A stretch of DNA of 64,000 nucleotides from Caenorhabditis elegans. Its lineage: Eukaryota > Nematoda > Chromadorea > Rhabditida > Rhabditidae. Shown piece after piece: positions 1 to 11,475 of the stretch. Position 1 is the first letter of the stretch. Each line of letters opens with the position of its first letter. The DNA lies in contig NC_003284.9 of the NCBI RefSeq assembly GCF_000002985.6, forward strand, positions 2,418,001 to 2,482,000, written 5' to 3'. A model generated the notes under the pieces. It did not search any database. It saw only the letters and a program-made list of their open reading frames with translations, and was not told the origin of the DNA. The translations under genes and the position numbers were made by a program.

Positions 1-2
1 AC

Positions 3-326
3 ATAAAACTGTTTTGCTTGTACGCCCAAATAGTCCCCGCCTTTTTATCGGAAAATCACGGCGAAAGGGCAAAAATCTGAAAAATCTGGAAAAATCATCC
101 AATATCAGGCCGCCGACATCTTGCGAGTTCCGCGCGCCACTATATTTTTTTGTAGCGAACGGGACAGCTCGCCACACCTACTGCGAATTAAACAAAGCGG
201 CGCGCGGAACTCGTAAGATGTCGGCGGCCTGATATTAGTTGGCATCCAGATTTTTGCCTTTTCGCCGTGATTTTCCAATAAAAAAGCGGACCTATTTGGG
301 CGGCGTACACGCAAAGCAGTTTTATT
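3..326. repeat. Palindromic MITE-like element (family D variant)
   Basis: The two halves are inverted copies. The left arm (about 3-140) ends in a run containing 'gccgccgacatcttgcgag', and the right arm (about 199-326) carries its near-perfect complement, with a loop centred near 166. The outer ends 'ataaaactg' and 'cagttttat' also pair. No open frame of interest lies in it. It lies downstream of the last receptor exon I can see, so it is probably inside an intron of that gene. Confidence 0.7.
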
Positions 327-576
327 GTTGCAACATTGCTCTACCCTGGATCTCCTTAAAAGTTCTTATTTTTCAAAAGTTTGGCGATTTGCCAAAATTT
401 GACTGGATTTTTTTTTCAAATGCGCTACTCCGCCTGTAATACAATTTTTTAACATTTTATACTAGAAAAAAAAAAGGTTAAGACTGGAATGAAATATTCA
501 ATTAACGAAACTTGGGCTCTTCCCTTTTCCCAAACTCCTTTTAAATTAACTGCTGATTTTAAAACAATGAACATAC

Positions 577-2158
577 TTCTAATGTAAAACGCTCCACATT
601 TTCAGTTTTTGCCACCAGAATCAACGAGTTTATAGAGGCCATTCTGAGCTGTGTTATTTGAGCTCTCATGCGCAAAACAGTTGTTTCCATTGGAACAAAC
701 CGAATACCCGGTAAAACGGAAAACGCATCTCTCCAAGCAGTAAAATCGGGTGCTGAAATTATATGTAACAGGCTAAAAATAATGTCTCACTTACGATACA
801 TATTATCGTACAACACCGTGCTGTTTGGTGTGATGTTCAAGTCGGCAAAAATATCTGTAATCACATTTTGAAATACCAGTGTTGACAAAACCATAGTAGT
901 ATAGGAGGGAGAAGATATTGTTGGTACACTCGTTCCTGCAAATTTCATAGGTATTTTCTTACAAATAGTGACTTCTGACCATTGAAGTTGAGTGGCAAAG
1001 ACCAGTAATTGAGATCCACTTGAATTGTTGGCACTTGCGAAATTCTAGCAAGTTCAGCGACCAGGCTTATCGAATCGTTTGACCGACATACAGATATCAC
1101 AAAACTTACATTTACCATTTGGTCACAAACTGAAATGTTTAAGGTTAAGTGAAAAGTATAGTTCTGGGTGTTTTGAACGTCCACTTTGACCATTTTGTGA
1201 TGACTCTTCTCAAAAATTTCTCAAAAAATTGATTATAATTGTTTTGGGATTTTGTTTTAAATGATAGAAATAGTTTGAAATTACTAAGTGTTACTATAAA
1301 AAGGTAAACATTTCTAGTTTTTTTTTGACATTTTAGCTTCAAATTTGCAAAATTTAAGAGACGGCAAAATTTTTTTTTGAGCTGCCGCGCGAAATGTTTC
1401 GTAAAATCCAACCACGTTTTGTATCGTTTCTTTTCCAGTATTCAGATTATTTTTCAAAATTTTTTGAAACACTTTCCGACACATAAATACTTTTTCTGAG
1501 ATTTTTCCGACTAATAATTGCAAATTGTTTGAAAAATTGTATTTAAAAAACAATATAATTATATTTCATCATTTCGGATTATTTTCTATTACAAAATTTC
1601 AGCTAAAATCTCCAGTTTGGGCCACTTTTCAATGTCAAAGCAATCCGAAATTGGTTTTGTTTGAAGTTTTTTTTCGAAATGTTGAAAAATGTTTGAAAAA
1701 CTTTTGAAAAATTTCATTACGAAATTCAGTTTTCTGAGCACATTTTGGGTCTTTAAATTCATAAAATAAAATGCTGAAGTGAATATTCTGCTTACGACTG
1801 TTAATATCCGATGAATCATTGAAGTCATATCTTTCTAAGGAAATAACGTCTACACGGTACTTGTCCACAAAAAACATTTTGCTGATATTTAAATGACGGA
1901 CTGCCGTTTTCGCGAATGTATCATTTTTGTCCACTGTTATTACTGCAAATGAGAGATTAGGAAGTATTTATAATTTGACAATGTGTAACAATTCTTACAA
2001 ATATTCTGAGCTTTTAAAGATTGTATAGGTAATATCATGAATAATAGTAACATATATAATGAGTAATACAATATAATCCTGAACTCTTTGGAAAAGCTGA
2101 ACATTATATGAAAAGAGCAAGTGTCATGATAACATGGTGTACAACGGTTAGAAGACAT
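577..2158 (-). CDS. Ionotropic glutamate receptor-like protein, N-terminal exons (partial)
   Basis: Five exons on the minus strand splice in one frame: 1999-2158, 1796-1942, 980-1129, 795-935 and 577-752 (258 codons), and the gene then runs off the left edge. The first exon encodes a signal segment (MLLLFMILPIQSLKA). The rest reads like the bilobed amino-terminal ligand-binding domain of iGluR proteins: SFVISVCRSNDSISLVAEL, then VPTISSPSYTTMVLS, then VLYDNMYPPDFTAWRDAF and INSLILVAKTENVE. The channel domain is not in the window, so a receptor guanylate cyclase with a similar ectodomain is possible. A TTCACAG acceptor (2161-2163) sits 2 nt before the chosen ATG at 2158 and could take a spliced leader; Met codons at 2104 and 2053 are alternatives. 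The intron 1130-1795 holds a degenerate family A repeat. Comparison with glr-4 to glr-8 would name it. Confidence 0.6.
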
Positions 2159-2461
2159 CTCTGTGAATAGGGTGGACTATTTTGATGTGAATGCTGGAGG
2201 TAAATGCAGAAAAGGAGATCGGATTTCTTTAGGGGACAGGTAACTCTAGAATACCTCTTCAATATACATGATGTCTACATTTCGAGAAGCATTGACGGCT
2301 CATAGAAAGCCATTTTATTATTTGCCATTTAAAGAGGGAGGAGAGTCGCCAATCGGTAGCGTGTGGTCACACGATCATTTCCAATGTAGGAGTAACATTC
2401 TAGTTTTCAAAATTTTAAATAGTCAGAAAAAAGATCAAATAAGATATCTGGTATTAAGGTA
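2159..2461. other. Intergenic gap between gcy-31 stop and receptor start
   Basis: About 300 nt separate the end of the last gcy-31 exon from the ATG of the downstream same-strand receptor gene. It is AT-rich, with a possible trans-splice acceptor at its receptor end. I see no other gene in it. Confidence 0.6.
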
Positions 2462-5400
2462 TCAAGTTATAGATTTTCGAGGAGTCAAATCCTGACTTTG
2501 GCGAGGAGTTTTGTTGGAATTTCTGGAATGGCATTCGATGCCAGCGTCGGATACCGGAGTGAATGAAAGTTGTCCTTTCTTTTTGAGCTCTTCTTCCGCT
2601 TCGCTTGTTGGCGATTTTCTGCCCGATTTCTGTAAATTAACAGAATTCATTCTGGATGGAGTATATGTATGCCCAAAAATATGTAACTCAAAAACTAGAA
2701 ATGCTACCGAAAAAAGTTTATGCAGCAGAGTACGACCTATGTATAATAATGTCTATTTCGTGTTGTATGTTTAAGACATCTGTTTGGACTATGGCAAAAA
2801 ATAAAACGGCCGACATCTCTTGGGTCCATTACTGATGAGGGATTCCTAATCGACTCTAATTTAAAAACACAATTTTTTCTGCGAAATGATTGTGAAAGTC
2901 GACTAATTTTCAATATAATGTGTTTTTGTTTGTAAATACTAGTTTTGTTTAGAAAATGCCGGGGAAAAAAAGAAGGTTCAAAATCTGGATACCTTATTTA
3001 AAACTCTATTTAAACATACTTTTCAAGAGTCTAACGGTAATTTTTATGTCAGTTATGTTTCATCGGAAAAACCGGATTTACAAATTTTTTTCCACTGTTT
3101 CGTTTCCATTCTGCTTTTGAACAAAGTCAATAAGGCAAATAATGGATTCGCGAGATGTCGGCCGCTTTATTTTTTTAATTATCTTATGATCCGAGTGAAT
3201 ATTTAAAATATATAAAACCTGTAACATTTCGGTAGCTAAAATTTTTTTTCCATACCACTTCTAGTTTTAGAGTTATACTCATTCGAATAATTTTCAAAAT
3301 TATCAAAAAAATTTAACACACCCTGGGTAACAGAAGTTCGTCATCATCATCATCTTCGGTTTGTGAATCGTCTTGTCGACTCTCGCAGTTTCTTGGAGAA
3401 GGTACACGGTGAGGTCCATGTCGAGATACAACAAAAAATGTCTGAATAGTCTGATCGTCCTGAAATTAAGAATTTTGGGCTTGAATTTTCAAGAGTAGAC
3501 CAAACTCAAACTTACTTTTATCTCAATTTCCTCTCTTCTCTCAAACTGATACAACCCCGGATCTGATTCTTCGATTTTATTATGCGTAGTTTCACTGACC
3601 AAAATTTTCATTGGCTGAAATATTAAATTCAAAGTTCATTCGAATCCTCATATATTCTTACACTTGAATTTTGCTCCATTTTATTAGCGACATAAACTGT
3701 TTCTCCAAACAAACAGTATCTGGGCATGCTCAAACCGACAACTCCTGCTACTACCGATCCTGAATGTACACCGGCTCTTATATCAATTTTATGAATCTTA
3801 TTATTCATATTGACCATTTTCCCAGCTTCTACAAGAAACTGCGATGCACAGTCTAATATGAACTCAGCGTCATGCTCTGTTTTAGTTGGAGCTCCACTAA
3901 CAACCATGTATGCATCGCCGATAGTTTCCACCTGAAAATCACAAACTTTTCTAAAAATATAAGTTCAAGCTCAAGAGATCAAGCTTCAAACCTTATAAAC
4001 TCCGTGTGTGTCAATAATTTTGTCGAAATTTGTGTATATCACTTTTAAAAATTCGATAACTTCCAGAGGTGTCAATGAGCTGCACATTTTGGTAAACTCC
4101 ACAATATCCGTGAACAAAATCGTGACGGAATCGAATCTCTGAAATGCAAGCCCCTCGAATTTTATTACAGGTATTTTTCAAACTTCGCAACATGCCACCG
4201 CACTTTCACCATGTCTCAATTGATTGGCAACACTTTTTGGCAACATTTGATAAAGCAACTTGTCAGTTCGCCGTCGTTCTTTCTTCAGTCTATTCATGTT
4301 CTCTCGCATATTTCGGCTCTTTTGTGCTTCCTGAACAAGATTGACGGGTTAGTGAAAGCAAATGTACATGAATTTGTCACCTGATGTAAGAGAAGTTTGA
4401 GTTCTGCAGACTGTTGTGTGCTGGCAAGTACCAGATCGCGGCTGGAGTCGTGCAGGGCAAAGTCATTGATAAATAGCCCTGATTTGTACATTTGTGGTAA
4501 ATGACTCATTCTGAAACCGATAAATAGGTACACTATTCTTCTGTTAAAATCTAAGTTACACTGGAATACCGACAAAACAAATACTCTCCCACTCCTCCAT
4601 ATAAAACATTTGACCTTTGAGTGATAAAAATTTTTCACGTTCGCCATCACCCATTCTGTGGCGTTCTTCGGTCACTGAAAATGTTTGACAGTAAGAAAAT
4701 GTGTCACAAATATTTTACTTTGATCTACATCCGTAGTTTTGTAGACTAGAATTCCATCTTCGTCTTCTTGTATAGGATCAGAAGATATCAATTCGAAAAT
4801 GTTGTTTGAGTGGAGCATAATCTGTGATTTAACTGATTTGAGAACTCTTTTTTTAGGTGAAGCAAAAAAGTTTCGAAAGCAATCACATGCAATATCAAAG
4901 GAGTAGTTACGGTTCTGTATGTTCAAACATGTGTTTTCAGAGTGCCCTATTTGGGTTTGATCTACCTTGATCTACGACAATTGCGGGAGATTAGGCGAAA
5001 AACTTCTCAACTGATTTTGCATGGCTAAGAGCGTGCTGACGTCACATTTATTCGGGTAAAAATTTCCGCATTTTGTGGATCAAACCGTAATGGAACAGGT
5101 TGGCACCACATGCTCAAATGAACAACTTTCGTAATGAAACTTCTCAAAACAAATTTAAAACAATTATATGGCGGTTCACAAATTCGAAAAAAATGACTTA
5201 ATTTTAACAGAAATGATCAATTTTGGCCACTTATCCGTGTGCAGCGGTCGGAAGTTGGATATTGATAAAATTGACTAAATGTACACACTCAAAGTTCCCG
5301 TGGGACTAGGATGTCCCATTACGGGTTGATCTACAGAAAATGCGAAAATTTTGTAAATCTACGTAGATGAAACCGAAATGAGACACTCTGAAACCATCTG

Positions 5401-8400
5401 ACAGACTACAATACGAAAATTGGAAAAAAAAACTTCGCGAAACAAACAAACAACGACTAAACAAAAATTATTTCTGGCCCTATTCAAGAATGTGAATTTA
5501 CATTCAAATTTACAAATATGACACAACAACTAAACCGTGGAACATTTTTGTTAAGTTTTCACAGTCCCTCTGACCTCTTCCCATCTGAATCTGATAAAAG
5601 GTCTCATAAGAAGAAATGTTTGATTGATTTTTTTCCCGACGATCCCCGCCATAACACGCAACAATCCTATTCCGATGTTTCTGCAAAGAATGGAATGTTT
5701 TATAAAGTGCATTAAAAAAAAGAATAGGCTTGTCGCAGCTCAAACAAACAAAACGCATTTTTGTCGGCAATTGATCTGTTTAGTGTCCCCCCACACCATT
5801 CCATTCCAACTCGATTGAAAAGATTGGACAAATTGAAAACCGCTCGGAATTCCAAACACTACTGGAATCAATTGAGACGGTGAATCAAACGGGAAAAAAA
5901 ACACAGTTCGGAGCGTGGGTGGTATACATTGATCAAAACGTTGTTTCCCAACAAACCTTATTCGCATTCCACGATTGAAGACGATGATGAATGGGAAAAT
6001 GTCGAAGAAGATGTCCGAAGTGATCTTCACTTTTTCAAGAATTGAGTCATTTAGGTTTCGATATGCAGTTCCCTGTGAAAATTAATTCCGAATTCCAATT
6101 AATGCAACCAATTAGGGAAAAAGCACCTGTCTATTGAAGTCAAGATTGTTGAAATGAAGTCTCATGATGACGTGCTCCAAGTTCAAATCATGCTCAATAT
6201 CCAATAGTTCTATGACAACTTCCGTTTGGAATAGCTCTTGTGATATGTTTCGGATCTGTCCTTGCACATAGTGTAAAAATCCACGACGTTTGCTTCTATA
6301 AACGAATTAAATAATATACAATAGTATATTCTACTCAAAATCATAACGGTTGCAGTTCCCATTTTTGAAAGTGAAAATAGTGAAGAGAAGGCAGGTTCTT
6401 GGGAAAAATCAATTTTTTTTGCGGCACAGATTTTTGGTTTATAATTTGAATTCTCTGTGCTAACTTCACGAAGGCTGACAGTTTTATTGAAAAGTTGTTA
6501 AACAAGTTAAAGGAACGGTTCAAACAATTCCGAATTTATATGTATGTATACCAAAAATGTGCTCAAAAGTACAAATTTTGAAATGAGACTTCTCAAAAAA
6601 GTTTTCAAATTTTTTATGGGCCTTTTAGCTAAAATATCAAGTTTTCCCACATTTCCGTCTCACAAATTTTGGAAGAAAACTTTTTTTTTGAAATTACCAT
6701 ATTTTATTGCATCTTTTTTCGTTGATCAATTTTATAAATTTGAAGCCGATGGGCAACACTTTTCGCCAATTTTCGGTTATATATATATATTTGCGTTAGA
6801 TGGATTTCAATTAACTAAATAATCTGAAATAAGCAATCAAAGTACGTAATAAAAGATGCAGTAGCACTACGGAAAAGTTGAAAAAACTGGAGATTTTAGC
6901 TAAAAGTAAGCCATTATTTTCGAATTTGTATACCGTCATTTGTTCATTATGGGTGGTTTTTTCTTTTGTAACAGGAACTCAAATTGATTGCAAAATACTA
7001 TATTCCATTTTGAGAATTAGCGAGTTTATGGCAGTTCAAAAAATTCAAAGAAAAATTATTAAAGTGAGCTGAAATCTAACATCCTCATTCTGTTCGCTTT
7101 TTTCTCGTTTTTTTTCTAATTTTGGTACATTTTTAGCCGATTCGAAATCAAATAAGGTTACCTATCTTTTTGAGATTGGATATTTGTTTTCCAAAATTAT
7201 CGATTTTCTAGCCAACTATTTCTGATTTGTCCCTTTCCAAAGACTTTAGATTAAATTCTTGTACAATTTAACATCATCACATCCGCGTTGTAATGGTATT
7301 CATGACATATCCCTCTTCAAATCGAAAGTAATGGGTTCGTATTATATGTCATCGGGCGTTTTTGCCGCCACGACGAACTCTCTGAGAAGTATCTGGGCAA
7401 GTATTCAATTCTAGGTCATATGTGAGTATGGTGGGTGTCTCATTGACCTGACACATAAGTTCCCTCTATTTTACAACAAGACAGACAAAAAAGAAGTTTC
7501 ACGCGCTGCTGCGACGACAAACCAGGAACATTTCGGTCTGCGAGAATCATCAAACATTTGTCGACGACGGAAGGAAACAATCGTCAAGAGTGCACTGTCT
7601 TTCACGCACTACTCACAATCTTCAAGTTGCAACATTTTGACACAAAGGAAACTGAGCGGTCGCGAAAGGAATTATTTGTGAACAAATAACACCGCTACAA
7701 GCATCAAACTACATGTCGATCTTTGAACTTTTTTCGAATCTTGTATATGCACGAGTTTTGAAATGAACATTTTCTAGTTACGACTAGAGAGCCCCTTAAA
7801 ATTGCGGAGGCCAATTGGCATGAAACATATCTCATTTGAAAGCTAAAATTGTAATCTGTAAGAATCTGAGTTTTGATTTCGCACAACACATTTGGCAACC
7901 TAGAAACTTCCATTTCAGATTTGTCGAAGCCAAATATTCGTTAACTTTGGCTAGTCGTATCTCTCCAAAAACGCGAGATTTGAAAAAAGTTGTCAACTAA
8001 CACGTTTCCTGATTAACAACTTCTACTTTTCAACATTTCCAGGATGTTTTGGGCAAAAACTAAAATCAAAATCTTAGAGTTTACAGTTTCAGCTTTCAAA
8101 TGGCCTATGTTTCAAGCCAATGTTTTAGGCCACCTTAAGTTTACGGTGTTCCCTAGCTAGCCTATAACTATTTCTAGCAAGTTAGCCTAAGCCTTGCCTA
8201 AGCCTGTAAGCCTATATGCGGTAAGCCTAAGCCTGTAAACCTAATGGGCCTTTTAGTTCAAAATACCCAAAGCCATTACTTTTACCTTTAAATTACCTTT
8301 AAATAAAATGACTAGAATTTCACAAATGAATAAAATTTCAATTTATTAATCAAATTCGTGCCCATAATACACAGGTACCCGTTTTTCTATGATCCACATT

Positions 8401-9504
8401 CACAATTCAACATCCCCACCACTTTCCACGTCCACAAACTAAAATATGAATAAACGCACTAAATGTTTTGTTACTTTTGGTTTGGTTTGCATACCAGTCG
8501 GCGTACAAAACAACCAGTTATTGATGATGAGTTGTCATCGGCCCCCCCCCCCCCTCTCCTCTCTTATAGCACTAACCTATAGTGAAGTGTCAAACCGGTA
8601 CGGCTTTCGTGTTCGCAGTAGAATGACGGAGGTTTGAGTTTGGGAAACGTAAAACGGAGGTACTCGTGCAAATTGTCCAATCCGTTCAAAAACTGCGGAA
8701 ATGTTCGTCCCAAAACGCGTAGTACCTTGAAAAATTGGACTGATAAAAAAAAACCTGTATTTTTTAAAAACGAAACGGTAACAATTTTTTTTAATTTTCA
8801 CTCACATAAGGTATGTAAAACAATACATAGTATACCTTATTAAACTCAAACTTTGTGAGAAACTTGTAAAAACTTGTTCCAATATTTGTCATCAGTTCAT
8901 CCACAGGATCCCCCGTCACATCATGACATGCCCAAATCAACTTGTGAGATAAACCTTCAGAAAACTTTTTGTCCATTTGAAATGTATCGTCGGTGACCCC
9001 CGACACGAACTGAAAAGTTGTGAACTCAAAATAACCTTGACAATGAAGAAAACAACACAATCATTGTAACATGCAATCTATTGGTGCATAAATCATGTAC
9101 AAAGATAGTTGCCGTAACCTAGAACCTCAATCGAAATAGATTGGTCGTGACATGTGTCAGCACTATATCATTTAGTGGTACATTAATACCCGACCAAAAT
9201 CCTGGGGGGGGGGGGGGTTCTTATCGACTCTAAGTATAACAGGCTCATTACGCCACCGCCACTAGGGAGATGTTATCAAACAGGAAATGGACTATCTCGG
9301 TGACCTATGAACCGCCAACAAGAAATTGGACCGTCCTTGAAACCAGTTAGAGAGGTTGCACAACCTTCGTTGCGAATGGCTTTTCTTTCATGGTCACTCA
9401 CTGCAAAACTGTTGGGAAACACTTACCTTAACCTCTGACCAGGTAGATTCTCCATATTTTTCCTTAATGTAAGTAGCAATGTGATCAATTATTAAGCCGT
9501 ACAT
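2462..9504 (-). CDS. gcy-31: Atypical soluble guanylate cyclase GCY-31
   Basis: Makes cGMP from GTP in the cytosol; known in C. elegans as an oxygen-sensing cyclase acting with GCY-33 in BAG neurons. Exons: 9427-9504, 8836-9009, 8577-8725, 6127-6295, 5905-6072, 4719-4914, 4560-4674, 4381-4510, 4184-4330, 3992-4138, 3662-3931, 3516-3614, 3322-3459 and 2462-2629, giving about 715 aa. The HNOB haem domain begins [20 protein letters not shown], has the proximal histidine in NLHEYL (about residue 104) and the Y-x-S-x-R motif (133-137). The HNOBA/coiled segment follows. The cyclase domain has metal Asp in FTDIVEF (453) and IGDAYM (497), purine-binding Glu493 and Cys564, but alpha-type VANK in place of the beta-type Asn/Arg pair. 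The end of exon 5 is uncertain (weak GT at 5904; GTAGTG 42 nt further on is an alternative). The acceptor of exon 3 is an unusual CAAG. If 3321 is not used as a donor, the protein ends two codons later (stop 3313-3315). Confidence 0.9.
2796..3176. repeat. Family D MITE inside the last gcy-31 intron
   Basis: Terminal inverted repeats 'aataaaacggccgacatctc' at 2800-2819 and its near-complement at 3152-3176. About 380 bp with no coding potential. It sits between the penultimate and last gcy-31 exons. The minus-strand end carries AATAAA (near 3167), so it could act as a premature poly(A) signal. Confidence 0.7.
4938..5390. repeat. Compound family C / family A / family C repeat in gcy-31 intron 5
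   Basis: 4938-5111 is a palindrome with 'gtttgatctac' at one end and 'gatcaaaccgtaatg' at the other, like the cleaner copy at 14018-14211. 5112-5270 is half of a family A repeat (contains 'atggcggttc' and 'gcagcggtcggaagttg'). 5280-5390 is another family C half. The order suggests successive insertions. Confidence 0.6.
6536..6980. repeat. Family A inverted-repeat element in gcy-31 intron 3
   Basis: The left part contains 'gtgctcaaaagtacaaat' and 'agctaaaatatc'. The right part contains inverted counterparts ('gagattttagctaaaa', 'catttgttcat'). The arms are diverged. It lies within the 2.3-kb intron between 6296 and 8576. Confidence 0.5.
7270..7700. other. Non-repetitive, GC-richer island in gcy-31 intron 3
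   Basis: This stretch does not look like any of the dispersed repeats and is richer in G+C than its surroundings, with many cgacgac/tcgtcg words between 7500 and 7600. Neither strand has a convincing exon. It may be an intronic enhancer, an unannotated RNA or simply unique intron. Confidence 0.3.
8150..8252. repeat. Interstitial telomere-like repeat patch
   Basis: Degenerate array of the nematode telomere unit GCCTAA (TTAGGC on the other strand): it reads gttagcctaagccttgcc, then taagcctgtaagcctat, then gtaagcctaagcctgtaa. At least six units or near-units lie in about 70 nt. It is in gcy-31 intron 3. Confidence 0.65.
8542..8554. repeat. Poly-C tract (13)
   Basis: Uninterrupted C run in gcy-31 intron 3, 22 nt from the exon 3 donor; G-rich on the transcribed RNA. 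Confidence 0.95.
9204..9217. repeat. Poly-G tract (14)
   Basis: Uninterrupted G run in gcy-31 intron 1. Confidence 0.95.
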
Positions 9505-9618
9505 GGCGGTGTGAAAATTGAAAATGAAAATGTTGATAGCGACGGGGGAAGCGATAGACACAAATTTCCTGCTCTCATCACATTAAATTAATGCCGGATC
9601 CTGCTATAGCCACGTACC

Positions 9619-9627
9619 ACTTCCGGT
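9619..9627 (-). promoter_or_regulatory. ETS-factor site upstream of gcy-31
   Basis: Minus-strand sequence ACCGGAAGT, a perfect ETS consensus, 115-123 nt upstream of the gcy-31 ATG. In C. elegans the ETS protein ETS-5 specifies BAG neurons and acts through such sites in BAG genes, gcy-31 among the reported targets as I recall. Occupancy of this copy is inferred. Confidence 0.6.
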
Positions 9628-9719
9628 GCTAACACATATTGATTCAGAATTCGTATAATGTTTGAGCTTGTAATTCAAAATGAGTAAAGCTAAAAATGGG
9701 AATATAGAATTTACGATGC

Positions 9720-10265
9720 TTCAAGGTTGTTAGAGATTTTGAACGTATATGCTAAAAATGTTCTCAAAGGAAGAAATTTCGAAACGAAACTTTTCGAAAG
9801 TTGTTTTAAGTAGTTTTCTGACGATTCAAAACTATTTTTTCCAGTTTTTACAACACTTCCGTACTCGACAATTGGCTCCAGCTTCTTGTCCAAGTTTGGC
9901 AAAAAAAAGTATTAGCTTGGATCAGAAGTTGGCTAAACTTTGGCTAAACTTGGATTCATGCGACCCAACTCTTGTCAAACTTCTGCCCACGCTAAAAAAA
10001 AACAGAAGTTCGGGCCAAAATTTGGCAAAGGTTGTGCCAAACGTGGACTAAACTTTATCGTGGCCTAAAAGCTACCGAGTTCAGTCAAAATTGATAAATC
10101 GAAAAAAAAGTGGCCAAAATTGGAGATTTTAGCTGAAATCAGGCTAATTTTTTTTGTGAAAATTTGAGCGGCTATAAAAATATTTGAAAAATTTTCGAGA
10201 AACTATACTACGACATTTGTTTATTTGAGCAGATTTTGGGTCCATCCTTTTAAATTTGATTTTCA
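9720..10265. repeat. Family A repeat with internal TTTGGC-rich insertion
   Basis: Ends like family A ('gaacgtatatgctaaaaatg' on the left, 'tttgagcagattttgggtc' on the right). The middle (9890-10060) is a separate palindromic stretch built of 'tttggctaaac' and 'gccaaacttgg' type words. Confidence 0.5.
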
Positions 10266-11024
10266 ATATTTGAAAATTTTCACATCAATATTTTTTTTCC
10301 TTTGGCTCTATTTCCGAACCCCCATTTTTTTCAGCCAAAAAGTAACCCCTAGTTAACCTTCCCGCCAAACTTTCCCATCTTCATTTACACCCGCATCATT
10401 AATTTTCATCTTTCCCGTTCCCTTGACTGGAGTGTTTTTCAGTTGCCCTTGGAAGTTTGCCTATCCAAATCAATCTTCAAAGCGAATTGGCTACTGCAAA
10501 CGGAAAAAAAGCAATATTGCCTGTGTTGTTGTAAAGAAGTTTCGCGTTTTATTCTTTTTGATTCGCTTTCAAATCGGAAGCTGAATGTACAAATGTATAG
10601 CGTTTTTCACTGAAGAGTGTTAGGTGAACAAAGAACAGTCCACAATGTTTTTGTTGTTTTTTCTTTCTATCTCGAATAGTCAGACAAAGAAAATGCTCGT
10701 CACAGAATGTACAGTAAACAGAACATATTATGGAATGGAAAAAATTGGAATATTTTATGCTGTCTCAACTAAAAGAACATGAAAATTCAAAACAATTTTG
10801 CCACAAGTACAGTTTGGCAACATCGTTATGCCAAATAAATTAGCAGGAATTATCCGTATAGCTGCCAGCAGTCAACAGTATTGTATGAACCATGATGGTG
10901 TACTGAGAAACTAAAAGCAATAATCGCTTGAAATGACTGCCAACAAAAGTACATAATGGAAGAGTATTTTAGCATTCATGGAACGGTTAAAAGTGGGGTA
11001 GTTCCGGTAGGAATTTAGTCTGAA

Positions 11025-11475
11025 TAAAATTTTTCAAAACGACCAAAAAAAAAAAAACAAAAATAATTAAAACAAAATTAAAGTGTAGCAACCGTAGGAG
11101 AAAAAATTTTCTGGTCGACTCTAAAAATTATGAATGACAAAAACTGAGTAATATTCACTTCTTGACTATAAATTTAAAACAATCCATTTTTTATAAATAA
11201 TTTTACTATGTTAACTTGTTATTTTGGCACCATAGGAATAGTGAACTGTACCTTCAAAATATTCTCAGACTTGAGCCAGTTTTCCACTTTTTTGGAAGTC
11301 GTCGATCAAAAAAATTGTCTCCTTTGAGGGTTCTGGTTGACGTTTCAAATAATAACATTCAAACACTGTAGGGAGTTGAACTTGCGATATTACTATTACT
11401 TTCTCAAAAAGTGGCAAATTAATTGTCATTTTTTGGCTGTCAATAATAATTTTTTAAGAATATTTTGAAAAGATT
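11025..11475. repeat. Family B repeat remnant
   Basis: Contains the family landmarks in order: 'ccacttttttggaagtcgtc', 'aaacactgtagggagttgaa', 'ctcaaaaagtggcaaatt' and 'ttttttggctgtcaataa'. Both ends are eroded. Confidence 0.5.
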
